Of a DNA stretch of 64,000 nucleotides, positions 8,620 through 17,178 are shown piece by piece (positions within the stretch are counted from its first letter, which is position 1; every line of letters starts with the position of its first letter). The translations under genes and the position numbers were made by a program. Below the pieces are notes generated by a model that worked only from the letters and a program-made list of their open reading frames with translations, was not told the origin of the DNA and made no database searches. The stretch lies in the NCBI GenBank assembly GCA_021848465.1, contig JAJZUP010000004.1, forward strand, positions 159,745-223,744. The letters are read 5' to 3'. Origin of the DNA: Pseudomonadota bacterium (GTDB lineage Bacteria > Pseudomonadota > Gammaproteobacteria > Burkholderiales > Gallionellaceae).

Positions 8620-9036
8620 CTATTCCGGGGTAACCAGCCACAAATACAGGGTGCCACTCTGCGGGTCTGTCCATTCGGCCTGTACTTTTGCAGCTTCCAG
8701 CCTGAGTGCGACATTGCTTTGCAGTTCAGCGTCGGAAGTGGCGGACTGGGTTGCAGCGCCGTCGCGGGTTTCGGTTTCGGACTGGTTCGTGGCCTCGATA
8801 TTGACCTGCAGGGTTTGCGCCAATTCCTGGCGGGCTTTCAGCATTGCAAAACGGTATTGGGCGTCACGTCCGCCCCAGGATTGCTTCGGGGCGTAGCCGA
8901 CCGCGCTGGTGTAGCCGGGTTTTGCCGGGTTAAGGATCCAGGCGGGTTTCCCCGGCGCCGCAGCGACCTGCGTGTCACCCCAGGCGAATTGCTGGAGTGA
9001 CAGCAGGCAGAAGCAGAGAAGCAGTTTTTTGAGCAT
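8620..9036 (-). CDS. Secreted LPP20-like hypothetical protein
   Basis: A 138-residue protein with a cleavable signal peptide (residues 1-20, 'KKLLLCFCLLSLQQFAWG', cleavage before DTQ). The mature region has 'YTSAVGYAPKQSWGGRDAQY', 'AMLKARQELAQTL' and a C-terminal 'WTDPQSGTLYLWLV', a pattern seen in LPP20-type envelope proteins (GxG.A, A..AR.EL, W.D..TG.lY.lv). There is no lipobox Cys, so it is probably periplasmic. It lies 8 nt downstream of the outer-membrane protein gene and converges on greB. Exact function unknown. Confidence 0.65.
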   Translation of the reverse strand: MLKKLLLCFCLLSLQQFAWGDTQVAAAPGKPAWILNPAKPGYTSAVGYAPKQSWGGRDAQYRFAMLKARQELAQTLQVNIEATNQSETETRDGAATQSATSDAELQSNVALRLEAAKVQAEWTDPQSGTLYLWLVTPE

Positions 9037-9044
9037 GTGCCGGT

Positions 9045-9827
9045 TTAAAAGATGACATACAACAAGGCACTCGTGGTGTTGAAAGTCTCAGTCAGCGACC
9101 ATTCCGTACTGAGCCCGGAGTTGAAGGTGTAGTTGTACAGGTTCCCCTTGTAATCAACCGAGACACCGAAATTCTTCGTAAACGGGTAGGAGTAACTGAT
9201 GCCGTAACTGAAGCCCAGCGCCAGGTCGGCTTTATTGGTCGTGGTGTTATAGGTGTTTGTTGTGGTGTTGAGTGCGGTCGTGTCGTATTCGCCAGACATG
9301 ATGCCCATACCGAGGCTCAAGCCCAGCGTACCAGCGCCGCCCAGCCCGATGCCGCCACCGCCGCCAAAGACGAAGCCGCTGGTCTTGAATTTCAGCGAAG
9401 GGTTGGTATTTGCACCCGGAGCGCGATCCAGTGAGGTTTCACCATTTTTCCAGCCAGCATACAAGTTGCCGGAGTTTCCGCCGGAGCCGGGGAAGATCGC
9501 TCCCAGGATGATGGAGTTGTCATTATGTTTCATGGTCGATGTAAACGGGGTGCCGCTCGTGTATTTCCCGCTCCAGTTTCCATCACCGTTGGAAGTGGCA
9601 ACATCCAGGTAACCCGACGAGTCCGAAAACAGCAGGGTGGCACCGAGGGTGTTGCCGCTATAGCTGGCAGTACCATAATTGGAAGTCGTGCCAGTGGAGG
9701 AAGTTGTGTCCAGTGTGTAACTGTTATTTGTCACACCGCCGCGCAGTTTCAGGTTGACGGCCATGGCATTGCCGGAGAAGAGAACTGCAAGGCCTAACAG
9801 GGATACCAGCTTGATCGTCGTTTTCAT
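9045..9827 (-). CDS. Outer-membrane beta-barrel-like protein
   Basis: A 260-residue protein with a signal peptide ('LLGLAVLFSGNAMA', cleaved near residue 23) and a mature part rich in Gly, Ser, Thr and Asn with alternating hydrophobic residues. It ends in 'TSALLYVIF', a terminal Phe as expected for a BAM-recognised barrel. A Gly-rich turn ('GFVFGGGGGIGLGGAGTLG') lies in the middle. The start has a good ribosome site (GGGGTAGG, read on the minus strand). Size and layout suggest an 8-10-strand porin-like protein, but no named family is recognised. Likely co-transcribed with the genes on either side. Confidence 0.7.
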   Translation of the reverse strand: MKTTIKLVSLLGLAVLFSGNAMAVNLKLRGGVTNNSYTLDTTSSTGTTSNYGTASYSGNTLGATLLFSDSSGYLDVATSNGDGNWSGKYTSGTPFTSTMKHNDNSIILGAIFPGSGGNSGNLYAGWKNGETSLDRAPGANTNPSLKFKTSGFVFGGGGGIGLGGAGTLGLSLGMGIMSGEYDTTALNTTTNTYNTTTNKADLALGFSYGISYSYPFTKNFGVSVDYKGNLYNYTFNSGLSTEWSLTETFNTTSALLYVIF

Positions 9828-9885
9828 TTTCCTACCCCTTTCGTTAACGTGCGTTAATCAAATCGATTACACCAAAACTGCCTGA

Positions 9886-11052
9886 TCAGAAATTGATCGT
9901 GGGTGTTGCTGAGCGTTGACGTTCCTCTTCCTCTCTTGCTGCCCGGTCGCGTGCTTCTTGCTGGCGGCGTTCTTCTTCCATCCTGGCGGCCTCGGCTGCC
10001 CGCCGCCGCTCTTCCTCAGCTTGTGCGGCTTCTTCTTTGCGGCGCCGCTCTTCTTCTGCTCGCGCTGCCTTGCGGGCTTCCTGGCGGGCACGTGCATCGC
10101 TTTCGGCTTTCCGCTGGCTCTTGGTCTGGGCGACAGGAGTATCGTCCGATATTGCCGGGTTTTTTACTTGGGTGTAATCAACCTGGCCACCGGCCAAGGC
10201 GTAGACCTCGGCGCGGATGCCTTCAGACATCTGCTCGCGCAGGCTATCACCGATCACCGGGCTGACATTGGCCTTCAGGGTGGTTTCATAGCCTTCTGCC
10301 TCGCCGAACATCTGCTGTTTTACCACCTCCTTGTTGGAGAGGGTGGCCTGAACTTCGCTGCGGATCTCATCCTTGCTCAGATTGAAGTTTTTAACCTCGG
10401 TCAGCGAACTGACGAATACTATCGACCCTTGTTCTGAAGCTGCAACCTCGGCTGCTTTGGTTGCGCGATCCCTGCATTGCTTGATGGTCTCGTCTCCGCA
10501 GGTTGTGCGCGTAGTGACGGTTACTTCGCGGGTGGTCTGCATGGACAGGATTTGTTGATCAACCTGGGCGTTGACAATGGTGTCCACGTCGCGCTCGAAA
10601 GATTTTTCCAGAATCAGGAATTCGGCATATTTGCCCGACGCCTTGGCATTCAGGATGCTGACCTGGTTCAGGTACTCATCGCTTTTGCTCCTTGCATCAT
10701 TCAAGGCGGTAAGGGCTTCGCGGTTCCGGCTTTTGGCCTCAGCCAGTTTTTCAGGGGCGATCGTATCTGGAGATTCACGGTCGATTTTCTGTAATGCCGC
10801 CAATCGTTGTGCGGCCTGGTCACTTTCTTGTTGCAGATGGTCGATCGAGTCCAGCGTGGCATCGCTCTTGGTTTTTGCGGCAATCAAATCCTTGCTGATT
10901 TCATCCAGCTCCTTGACCTTGGCTTTGATGAGGTTGTTCTCCTGGGTGAGCTGGGTGCGCTGATCAGGAGCAAGGTGTGTTGCTGCGGCTACAGCCTGTG
11001 CATAGAAAACGAACATCAGGCTACTTATGGAAAATATAGAAATCAGTTTCAT
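9886..11052 (-). CDS. Periplasmic coiled-coil protein with highly charged C-terminal tail
   Basis: A 388-residue protein starting at the ATG at 11052 ('MKLISIFSISSLMFVFYAQA'), chosen because it opens a clear signal peptide; the frame extends further upstream without one. Residues about 30-150 form a predicted coiled coil (heptad-like 'ENNLIKAKVKELDEISKDL'). A middle region has one pair of cysteines ('TTCGDETIKQCRDRA'). The last 70 residues are a Glu/Arg/Ala repeat ('EEERRRKEEAAQAEEERRR', 'RMEEERRQQEARDRAAREEE') before a neutral 'SATPTINF' end. Such tails form long single helices, as in TolA. No family is recognised; an envelope-spanning or scaffold role is inference. It diverges from the ECF sigma gene. 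Confidence 0.7.
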   Translation of the reverse strand: MKLISIFSISSLMFVFYAQAVAAATHLAPDQRTQLTQENNLIKAKVKELDEISKDLIAAKTKSDATLDSIDHLQQESDQAAQRLAALQKIDRESPDTIAPEKLAEAKSRNREALTALNDARSKSDEYLNQVSILNAKASGKYAEFLILEKSFERDVDTIVNAQVDQQILSMQTTREVTVTTRTTCGDETIKQCRDRATKAAEVAASEQGSIVFVSSLTEVKNFNLSKDEIRSEVQATLSNKEVVKQQMFGEAEGYETTLKANVSPVIGDSLREQMSEGIRAEVYALAGGQVDYTQVKNPAISDDTPVAQTKSQRKAESDARARQEARKAARAEEERRRKEEAAQAEEERRRAAEAARMEEERRQQEARDRAAREEEERQRSATPTINF

Positions 11053-11329
11053 TTTTTTTATTGCCCAGGCTTGGATCGGGTGCTTTTTATGGCACTTGGG
11101 GCCAAATAGCAATAGCCCGGACTTTCTGAATTGCGTTTATAAATCATTGAGTTTTTGATGCTTATGCACCCTGTATATCTGAGTTGTACGGTACGCCCAA
11201 ATTACATCTGGGTCAATATCTGTGGTGCAGAAAAATATTACGCTGATGGCCTGTTTGGGGTATGGCGGGCCGAATAGGTTTGCTGGGGGTGGGCTACAAT
11301 ATTCCGGCTCGTGGTTCGTCTTCACGAGC
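11053..11329. other. Divergent intergenic region between the coiled-coil gene and the ECF sigma gene
   Basis: This 277-nt spacer holds the divergent promoters of the minus-strand envelope genes and the sigma-factor unit. It is AT-richer than its surroundings. No repeat, tRNA or convincing consensus -35/-10 pair was found. The region 11222-11329 is open in the sigma frame, but the encoded residues do not look like part of an ECF factor. Confidence 0.5.
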
Positions 11330-11908
11330 ATGCAGACTACATTACAACTTAACGTGTCCATGGTGGAGAAGAACAAGCGAATTGCTGAAACATTTTCGCG
11401 TGAACGAGGTCGCTTGCGTGGATTTATCCGGCGGCGCGTGCCTGATGTAAACGATGCAGAAGAAATCCTGCAGGATGTTTTCTTTGAGTTTATCCAGGCA
11501 TATCGCTTGCCCGGCGCGATTGAGCAGGTCGGCGCCTGGCTTTATCGGGTAGCACGCAATCGCATCATTGACCGCTTCAGGAAAAAGCGTGAAGAACCGT
11601 TGCCGGAAATTGCTGGCTCAGATGATGAGGAGCGGCACTGGCTGGATGAGGTATTGCCTGCGGCTGAAGGTAGTCCGGAGGCGGCTTATGCGCGTTCGGT
11701 ACTGCTTGAGGAAATTTTTGCGGCCTTGCAGGATTTGCCGGTTGAGCAGCGTGAGGTGTTTATCGCGCATGAGTTGGAGGGCAGGAGCTTCAAGGAGCTT
11801 GAGGCGGGGCTGGGTGTTGGCCTGAATACGCTGCTGGCGCGCAAGCGTTATGCGGTGTTATTCCTGCGCCGGCGCTTGCAGGAAATCTACGATGAATTTG
11901 ATTTGTGA
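11330..11908 (+). CDS. ECF-type RNA polymerase sigma factor
   Basis: A 192-residue sigma-70 family factor of the ECF group with only regions 2 and 4. Region 2 is about residues 25-80: 'FIRRRVPDVNDAEEILQDV', then 'VGAWLYRVARNRIIDRFRKK', which matches the -10 recognition helix. Region 4 is about residues 130-185: 'ALQDLPVEQREVFIAHELEG', then 'SFKELEAGLGVGLNTLLARK', a helix-turn-helix. The start is uncertain: ATG at 11330 or 11360. The 11330 start is given, and neither has a strong ribosome site. The downstream small membrane protein begins 11 nt after the stop and may be its regulator. Confidence 0.88.
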   Translation: MQTTLQLNVSMVEKNKRIAETFSRERGRLRGFIRRRVPDVNDAEEILQDVFFEFIQAYRLPGAIEQVGAWLYRVARNRIIDRFRKKREEPLPEIAGSDDEERHWLDEVLPAAEGSPEAAYARSVLLEEIFAALQDLPVEQREVFIAHELEGRSFKELEAGLGVGLNTLLARKRYAVLFLRRRLQEIYDEFDL

Positions 11909-11919
11909 AGGAGACTGAC

Positions 11920-12237
11920 ATGAGTTGCAAGGCGAAATGCTGGAAAATCGGAGTGCTGGTAGTGGTTGGAGTTGCTGCACTTGGCTGGGTGGTGATGTTG
12001 TTATGGAACTGGCTATTGCCCGAGTTGTTCGGTATTCATCCGATCAGCTATGTGCAGGCGATCGGCGTGCTGCTGTTAAGCAAGATATTGTTTGGCGGCT
12101 TGCGCGGACACTGTGCGCATGGTCATTGGCATCGCCAGCGCATGGAGCGGATGGCGCCCGAAGAGCGCGATAAATTCCTGGCCGGTATGCGCGGCTGTTG
12201 CGGCAGCAGCAAGGCCGGCAAGGAAGGTTTGGAATAG
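11920..12237 (+). CDS. Small membrane protein next to the ECF sigma factor
   Basis: A 105-residue protein with an N-terminal 'MSCKAKCWK', two hydrophobic helices (about residues 11-33 and 43-62) and a soluble tail rich in His, Cys, Met and Arg: 'GHCAHGHWHRQRMERMAPEE' followed by 'GMRGCCGSS'. The His/Cys content could bind a metal. The ATG at 11920 has AAGGAGA 5-6 nt upstream; a longer in-frame GTG start overlapping the sigma stop is less likely. It has no classical anti-sigma zinc motif, but its position suggests a membrane-bound partner or sensor for the sigma factor. Function unknown. Confidence 0.75.
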   Translation: MSCKAKCWKIGVLVVVGVAALGWVVMLLWNWLLPELFGIHPISYVQAIGVLLLSKILFGGLRGHCAHGHWHRQRMERMAPEERDKFLAGMRGCCGSSKAGKEGLE

Positions 12238-12298
12238 GAAGCAGCACCGGGTTTGGCGCGGCAGTAAGGCATACCCCCGGTTTTGCTGCCTGCGCTGA

Positions 12299-12337
12299 GT
12301 AATTCAGTCGCTTGACTTAATCAAGCGACTGAATTAC
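12299..12337. promoter_or_regulatory. Perfect 17-bp inverted repeat; probable TetR operator and promoter
   Basis: Two 17-bp arms (left 12299-12315, GTAATTCAGTCGCTTGA; right 12321-12337) are exact reverse complements around a 5-bp centre, 39 bp before the tetR start. A candidate -35 TTGACT lies at 12312-12317 inside the palindrome, and a weak -10 TACTGT at 12335-12340 follows after 17 bp. A bound repressor would cover the promoter. There is no T-run, so it is not a normal terminator. Autorepression of the tetR-efflux operon is the natural reading. Confidence 0.75.
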
Positions 12338-12375
12338 TGTTCGCGGCCTTAAATTACGACTGAAAATACTGGGAC

Positions 12376-13089
12376 ATGAGTGAGAAAGCCAAACCGGATC
12401 GTGCCTGTTTGTTGATGCAGACAGCGCAGCGCCTGTTCGGATATCAGCCGACCGCGCAGGAAGAAACGCGCTGGCGTTTGTTGCAAGCGGCGATGGAAGT
12501 ATTTGCGGACGAGGGTTACCACGCCGCAACGACACGGGAAATATGCAAGCGTGCCGGAGTCAACCTGGCGTCCATCCACTATTACTTCGGCGACAAGGCC
12601 GAGCTGTATCGCGAGGTGTTCCGCTTGCCGTTCCTCAACGAGTGCAATGCCTTTATCAAGGTGGATATTGCGCAAAGCCCGCTGGCCGACGCCCTGCGCG
12701 CCTTTTACGAATGGTTCTTCCCATCGTTTGGCGAAGATCCGATGCTGCAGTTTTTCCTGCGCTTGCATGCACGCGAAGAGGCCGAGCCTAGCGGCGTGCT
12801 GGGAGATGCGATGATTGAGGCTTTTCGCCCCAATCACGAAAAAATGCTTGCCTTGTTATGCCGGGAATTCGGCTTGGAAACGCCTGACGTGGAAGTGGAC
12901 CGGTTGACGTTTGCGCTGTTAGGGCTCGCAACAGTGTATTTCCACGGGCGCACTGCCATCAGCGGTTTTGCACCCCATCTGGTCGATGGGCAGGGCGCGC
13001 GCGAGTTGATGGTGGAGCGGCTGGTCGACTATGGCGTGGCGATGGTCGAATCGGAGCGCAAGCGCCGTAGCAGCGAAAAGAAAAAATAA
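12376..13089 (+). CDS. TetR/AcrR-family transcriptional regulator (CerR-type C-domain)
   Basis: A 237-residue repressor. The DNA-binding helix-turn-helix is at about residues 35-80: 'TRWRLLQAAMEVFADEGYHA', then 'TREICKRAGVNLASIHYYFG', the recognition helix, and 'DKAELYREVFRLPF'. The ligand-binding C-terminal part ('FYEWFFPSFGEDPMLQFFLR', 'LGLATVYFHGRTAISGF') resembles the DUF1956/CerR group found beside HlyD/ABC or RND efflux genes. A perfect palindrome just upstream is the likely operator. It heads an operon with adaptor, RND pump and TolC-type channel genes and probably controls them. Inducer unknown. Confidence 0.92.
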   Translation: MSEKAKPDRACLLMQTAQRLFGYQPTAQEETRWRLLQAAMEVFADEGYHAATTREICKRAGVNLASIHYYFGDKAELYREVFRLPFLNECNAFIKVDIAQSPLADALRAFYEWFFPSFGEDPMLQFFLRLHAREEAEPSGVLGDAMIEAFRPNHEKMLALLCREFGLETPDVEVDRLTFALLGLATVYFHGRTAISGFAPHLVDGQGARELMVERLVDYGVAMVESERKRRSSEKKK

Positions 13090-13146
13090 TCAGGCAGTAA
13101 AGCGCAAGCCGCAGGGCTTGTCTGCTCAAAATGGATGGAGAGAGAA

Positions 13147-14067
13147 ATGCGAGTTCATGCGAAGAAATATCAATCATTGCTGTTGAAATTCGGCCTGCCG
13201 GCTTTGGTCCTGTCTGGTGTGGCGCTCTGGTTGGCCGGCAGCAGCAAGGCGGAGCAGCCGGCGCCGGCTACGGCCAGCAGGCCGGCCCTGACGGTACGCA
13301 CCACCACGTTGCAGGAAGACAAATGGGCGCGCACGCTGACCGCCAACGGCAGCATCCTGCCCTGGCAGGAGGCCGTGATTTCGGCGCAGATGCAGGGCGT
13401 GCGCATTGCCGATGTGAAAGTCAGCATCGGCGACCGCGTCAGGCAAGGAGATGTGCTGGTCACCCTGAACAATTCCATGCGTGCGGACGATAAGGGGCCA
13501 GAGGGTATTATCGTTGCCCCGGACGACGGCATCATTTCTGCCGCCAACGCGAATGTCGGTTCGATGGTGCAGCAGGGTGCGGAGTTGTTCCGCCTGATAC
13601 GCAAGGGACGTCTGGAATGGCGCGCCGAACTGACTGCGGATGAGCTGATGCTGTTGCGCCGGGGTATGCCGGTTTCCATTACGGTGGGCGAAGGCCGCGT
13701 GGTCAAGGGAACGGTACGCGCGATCTCGCCCTCGGTAAACAGCCAGACGCGTTATGGCTATGCGCTGGTGGCGCTGGGGGACAGCGACGGAATCATTGCC
13801 GGCGCGTATGCACGCGGAACCTTTGACATCAGCGGCGGCAAGAAAACGGTGCAGTCCCTGCCGCAGTCTGCCGTATTGCAGCGCGGCAACCTGGCGTATG
13901 TGCTGACCATCGGCGAGGGCAATCGCGTGCACGAGCAGCCGGTAACTCTCGGCCAGCGCTTTTCCGACCATGTGCAGATCCGGCAGGGACTCAAACCAGG
14001 GGTGCCGGTGATCGAGAGCGGCGGGGCCTTCCTGACTGAGGGCGATGTCGTGCAGGTGGTGCAATAA
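13147..14067 (+). CDS. RND efflux periplasmic adaptor (HlyD/MFP family)
   Basis: A 306-residue membrane-fusion protein. The N-terminal hydrophobic segment ('FGLPALVLSGVALWLAGSS', about residues 14-32) is a signal-anchor. It is followed by a barrel-sandwich domain with 'NGSILPWQEAVISAQMQGVR' and 'VSIGDRVRQGDVLVTLNNS', a very short hairpin, then 'GIISAANANVGSMVQQGAEL'. The C-terminal membrane-proximal part includes 'SAVLQRGNLAYVLTIGEGN'. The start at 13147 has GGAGAGAG 3-8 nt upstream and is preferred to the ATG at 13135. It lies 2 nt before the RND pump gene and links pump and outer-membrane channel. Confidence 0.92.
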   Translation: MRVHAKKYQSLLLKFGLPALVLSGVALWLAGSSKAEQPAPATASRPALTVRTTTLQEDKWARTLTANGSILPWQEAVISAQMQGVRIADVKVSIGDRVRQGDVLVTLNNSMRADDKGPEGIIVAPDDGIISAANANVGSMVQQGAELFRLIRKGRLEWRAELTADELMLLRRGMPVSITVGEGRVVKGTVRAISPSVNSQTRYGYALVALGDSDGIIAGAYARGTFDISGGKKTVQSLPQSAVLQRGNLAYVLTIGEGNRVHEQPVTLGQRFSDHVQIRQGLKPGVPVIESGGAFLTEGDVVQVVQ

Positions 14068-14069
14068 TC

Positions 14070-17000
14070 ATGAACGTATCCTCCTGGTCAATCCGCAACC
14101 CCATCCCCGCCGTGCTTGGCTTCGTGATGCTCACCTTCATGGGTATCATGGCCTTCAAGGCGATGAAGATTCAATTGTTCCCGGACATCGATTTGCCGAT
14201 GGTGACGGTAACTGCCACCATGCCCGGCGCCTCGCCGGACCAGATGGAAGCCGAGGTGGCGCGCAAGATCGAGAACGTGCTGGCCGGCCTGCAAGGGCTC
14301 AAGCATGTCTACACCCACATCAGCGACGGAACCGCCGTGGTGTCCTGTGAATTCAGGCTGGAGCGCAAAACGCAGGATGCACTGGAAGATGTGCGCTCAG
14401 CCGTGTCGCGTATCCGTAGCGACTTGCCCAAGGAAATGCTGGACCCGGTCATCAACAAGGTCGAACTTAGCAGCAAGCCCATCCTGACCTATACCATCGA
14501 TGCGCCGGGCATGAGCGAGGAGGCCTTGTCCTGGTTCGTCGACGACGACATGACCAAGCTGTTGCTCGGCGTCAAAGGCGTGGGGGCGGTCAACCGCGTC
14601 GGCGGCGTGACGCGCCAGGTGCAGGTGCAACTCGATCCGCAGAAGTTGCTGGCGTTGAATCTTTCCGCCGCCGAGGTCTCCAGCCAGTTGCGCCAGATAC
14701 AGCTCGAAGCACCGGGCGGTCGTACCGACCTGGGCGGGATGGAGCAATCCGTGCGGACCGTGGCAACCGTGCAGACCGCGGCACAGCTTGCTGAAATGGA
14801 AATCAGCCTGCGCGACGGGCGTCACATCCGGCTGGACCAGGTTGCCGATGTCAGCGACACGATTGCCGAGCGACGCTCCGCCGCGCTGCATAACGGCAAG
14901 CCGGTGGTGGGATTCGAAATCATCCGCTCGCTCGGCGCCAGCGATGTCGAAGTGGCGCAGGGCGTGGACAAGGCGCTCGCCGGTTTGCAGAAGGCGCATC
15001 CGGAACTCAAGGTAGAGAAAGTTTTCAACACCGTCGACCAGGTATATGAGACCTACAAGGGCTCGATGGAAATGATCTTCGAGGGCTCATTGCTGGCCGT
15101 GATCGTGGTGGTGTTCTTCCTGCGCAACGCACGTGCCACCATCGTGGCGGCCACTGCCTTGCCGCTCGCCGTGATTCCCACGTTTGCGCTGATGTATGTG
15201 TTCGGCTTCACGATCAACCTGGTGACCTTGCTGGCGCTGTCGCTGGTAGTCGGGGTGCTGGTGGACGATGCGATCGTCGAGATCGAGAACATCATGCGTC
15301 ACCTGGAAATGGGCAAGAAACCTTACGACGCCGCGATGGAAGCCGCCGCCGAAATCGGCATGGCGGTGATCGCGACCACCTTCACGCTGGTTGCCGTATT
15401 CCTGCCCACCGCGTTCATGAGCGGGGTGCCGGGGCGTTTCTTCGTGCAATTCGGCTGGACGGCGGCGGTGGCGGTATTGTTTTCGCTGGTGGTGGCGCGT
15501 CTGCTGACGCCGATGATGTCGGCCTACCTGCTCAAGCCGCGTGTACATCATGACACGCCGAAATGGATAACCATCTATCTGGGATGGGCACAGTGGTGCT
15601 TGAATAACCGCAAGAAAACCTTGCTGGCGACGGCCGTTTTCTTCTTCGGTTCGTTCATGCTGGCGGGCACGTTGCCGACCGCTTTCCAGCCCAAGGATAA
15701 CGTGTCGCAGACGCAGGTGTCGCTGACCTTGCCGCCGGGCAGCCGCTTCGAGCAAACCTATGCCCTGGCCGAACAGGCGCGCCAGATTGTGATGCAGAAC
15801 CCGAATGTCATCCTGGTCTACACCGCCATCGGTGGGGGGGCGACCGGCGGCAACGCATTCGAGCCGGCCAGCGCGGCCGATGTGCGCAAGGCGACCTTGT
15901 CGATCCAGTTGAAGCCGCGCGGTGAGCGCTCGTTGCGCAAGCAGCAGATAGAGGATCAGTTGCGCGAAGCGATGCGCGTGTTGCCCGGTGTGCGCGTCAA
16001 GGTCGGGCTGGGCTCGGGCGCCGATAAATACCAACTGGTGCTGACCAGCGAGGATGGGGCGTTGCTGGCCCAACATGCGCTGACAGTCGGGCAGGAATTG
16101 CGCACCATCCCGGGCATCGGCAATGTGGTGTCGAATTCCAGCGTGTTGCGTCCCGAAGTGGTGGTGCGGCCTGACTTTGCCAAGGCGGCCGACTTGGGTG
16201 TGACTTCCAGCGCGATCGCGGAGACCTTGCGTGTGGCGACCAATGGCGACTATGACCAGTCGCTGGCCAAGCTCAACCTGCCGGACCGGCAATTGCCGAT
16301 TGTGGTGAAGCTGCGCGATGCGGCGCGCCAGGATCTTGATTTGCTGGCGCGCCTGGTGGTGCCGGGTGCGCGCGGGCCGGTGATGCTGGGCAATGTGGCC
16401 AGCCTGAACATCGAGAGCGGCCCGGCACAGATCGACCGTTACGACCGCCAGCGCGACATCAGTTTCGACATCGAATTGGCTGGACAGCCTTTGGGCAAGG
16501 TGCAAGCGGCGGTGAAGGCATTGCCGTCGATCAAGAACATGCCGGCAGGCGTGGAGATGGCGCCGATAGGGGATGCCGAGGCGATGCAGGAATTGTTTGC
16601 CAGCTTCGGCCTCGCGATGTTCACCGGGGTGATGTGCATTTACATTGTGCTGGTGCTGTTGTTCAAGGATTTCATGCAGCCGGCGACGATTCTGTGGGCA
16701 TTGATCCTGTCGATTCCCGGCGCGTTCATGGCGCTGTTCCTGACGCATACGGCGATCTCGATGCCTTCGATGATCGGCCTGATCATGCTGATGGGGATCG
16801 CCACCAAGAACTCCATCCTGCTGGTCGAGTATGCGATCGTGTCGCGGCGCGATCGCGGCATGGGACGCACCGAGGCCTTGCTGGATGCCTGCAAGAAGCG
16901 CGCGCGTCCGATTGTCATGACGACCATGGCGATGGGCGCGGGCATGCTGCCGGTGGCCCTGGATGTCGGCATGGGGGATGGCAGCTTCCGCGCGCCCATG

Positions 17001-17153
17001 GCTATCGTGGTGATCGGCGGATTGATCACTTCGACATTCCTGAGCTTGTTGGTGATTCCCGTGGTCTTTACCTATGTGGATGACGGGATTGAATGGTTGC
17101 GCCGCATGGTGCGCAAGATCAGGCCGGATTTCGGCCAACGGGTAGCCGAATAA
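14070..17153 (+). CDS. RND multidrug efflux permease (HAE1-like)
   Basis: A 1027-residue proton-driven inner-membrane pump of normal RND length. Visible landmarks are the first helix ('PIPAVLGFVMLTFMGIMAF'), 'LFPDIDLPMVTVTATMPGAS', the TM4 proton-relay Asp pair in 'GVLVDDAIVEIENI' and the TM10 Lys in 'MGIATKNSILLVEYA'. Twelve hydrophobic segments in two halves with two large periplasmic loops are present. The relay residues are intact, so the pump should be functional. It is a single-pump operon (adaptor-pump-channel). Substrates cannot be deduced; the local TetR suggests a toxic small molecule. Confidence 0.96.
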   Translation: MNVSSWSIRNPIPAVLGFVMLTFMGIMAFKAMKIQLFPDIDLPMVTVTATMPGASPDQMEAEVARKIENVLAGLQGLKHVYTHISDGTAVVSCEFRLERKTQDALEDVRSAVSRIRSDLPKEMLDPVINKVELSSKPILTYTIDAPGMSEEALSWFVDDDMTKLLLGVKGVGAVNRVGGVTRQVQVQLDPQKLLALNLSAAEVSSQLRQIQLEAPGGRTDLGGMEQSVRTVATVQTAAQLAEMEISLRDGRHIRLDQVADVSDTIAERRSAALHNGKPVVGFEIIRSLGASDVEVAQGVDKALAGLQKAHPELKVEKVFNTVDQVYETYKGSMEMIFEGSLLAVIVVVFFLRNARATIVAATALPLAVIPTFALMYVFGFTINLVTLLALSLVVGVLVDDAIVEIENIMRHLEMGKKPYDAAMEAAAEIGMAVIATTFTLVAVFLPTAFMSGVPGRFFVQFGWTAAVAVLFSLVVARLLTPMMSAYLLKPRVHHDTPKWITIYLGWAQWCLNNRKKTLLATAVFFFGSFMLAGTLPTAFQPKDNVSQTQVSLTLPPGSRFEQTYALAEQARQIVMQNPNVILVYTAIGGGATGGNAFEPASAADVRKATLSIQLKPRGERSLRKQQIEDQLREAMRVLPGVRVKVGLGSGADKYQLVLTSEDGALLAQHALTVGQELRTIPGIGNVVSNSSVLRPEVVVRPDFAKAADLGVTSSAIAETLRVATNGDYDQSLAKLNLPDRQLPIVVKLRDAARQDLDLLARLVVPGARGPVMLGNVASLNIESGPAQIDRYDRQRDISFDIELAGQPLGKVQAAVKALPSIKNMPAGVEMAPIGDAEAMQELFASFGLAMFTGVMCIYIVLVLLFKDFMQPATILWALILSIPGAFMALFLTHTAISMPSMIGLIMLMGIATKNSILLVEYAIVSRRDRGMGRTEALLDACKKRARPIVMTTMAMGAGMLPVALDVGMGDGSFRAPMAIVVIGGLITSTFLSLLVIPVVFTYVDDGIEWLRRMVRKIRPDFGQRVAE

Positions 17154-17178
17154 TTGTAGCCGCGAAAACAGGAGAGCA

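Noticed and set aside
11222..11329. Longer N-terminus for the sigma factor
   Set aside because: The extra residues (Gly/Tyr/Phe-rich) do not resemble any ECF N-terminus and no ribosome site supports them.
12299..12337. Transcription terminator
   Set aside because: The stem is AT-rich at its ends, has no T-run and lies directly before a TetR gene, so an operator is a better reading.
15087..17138. Long minus-strand open frame (683 codons) opposite the RND pump gene
   Set aside because: The His/Gln/Arg-rich translation is the usual shadow of a GC-rich coding strand. The plus strand encodes a complete RND pump.
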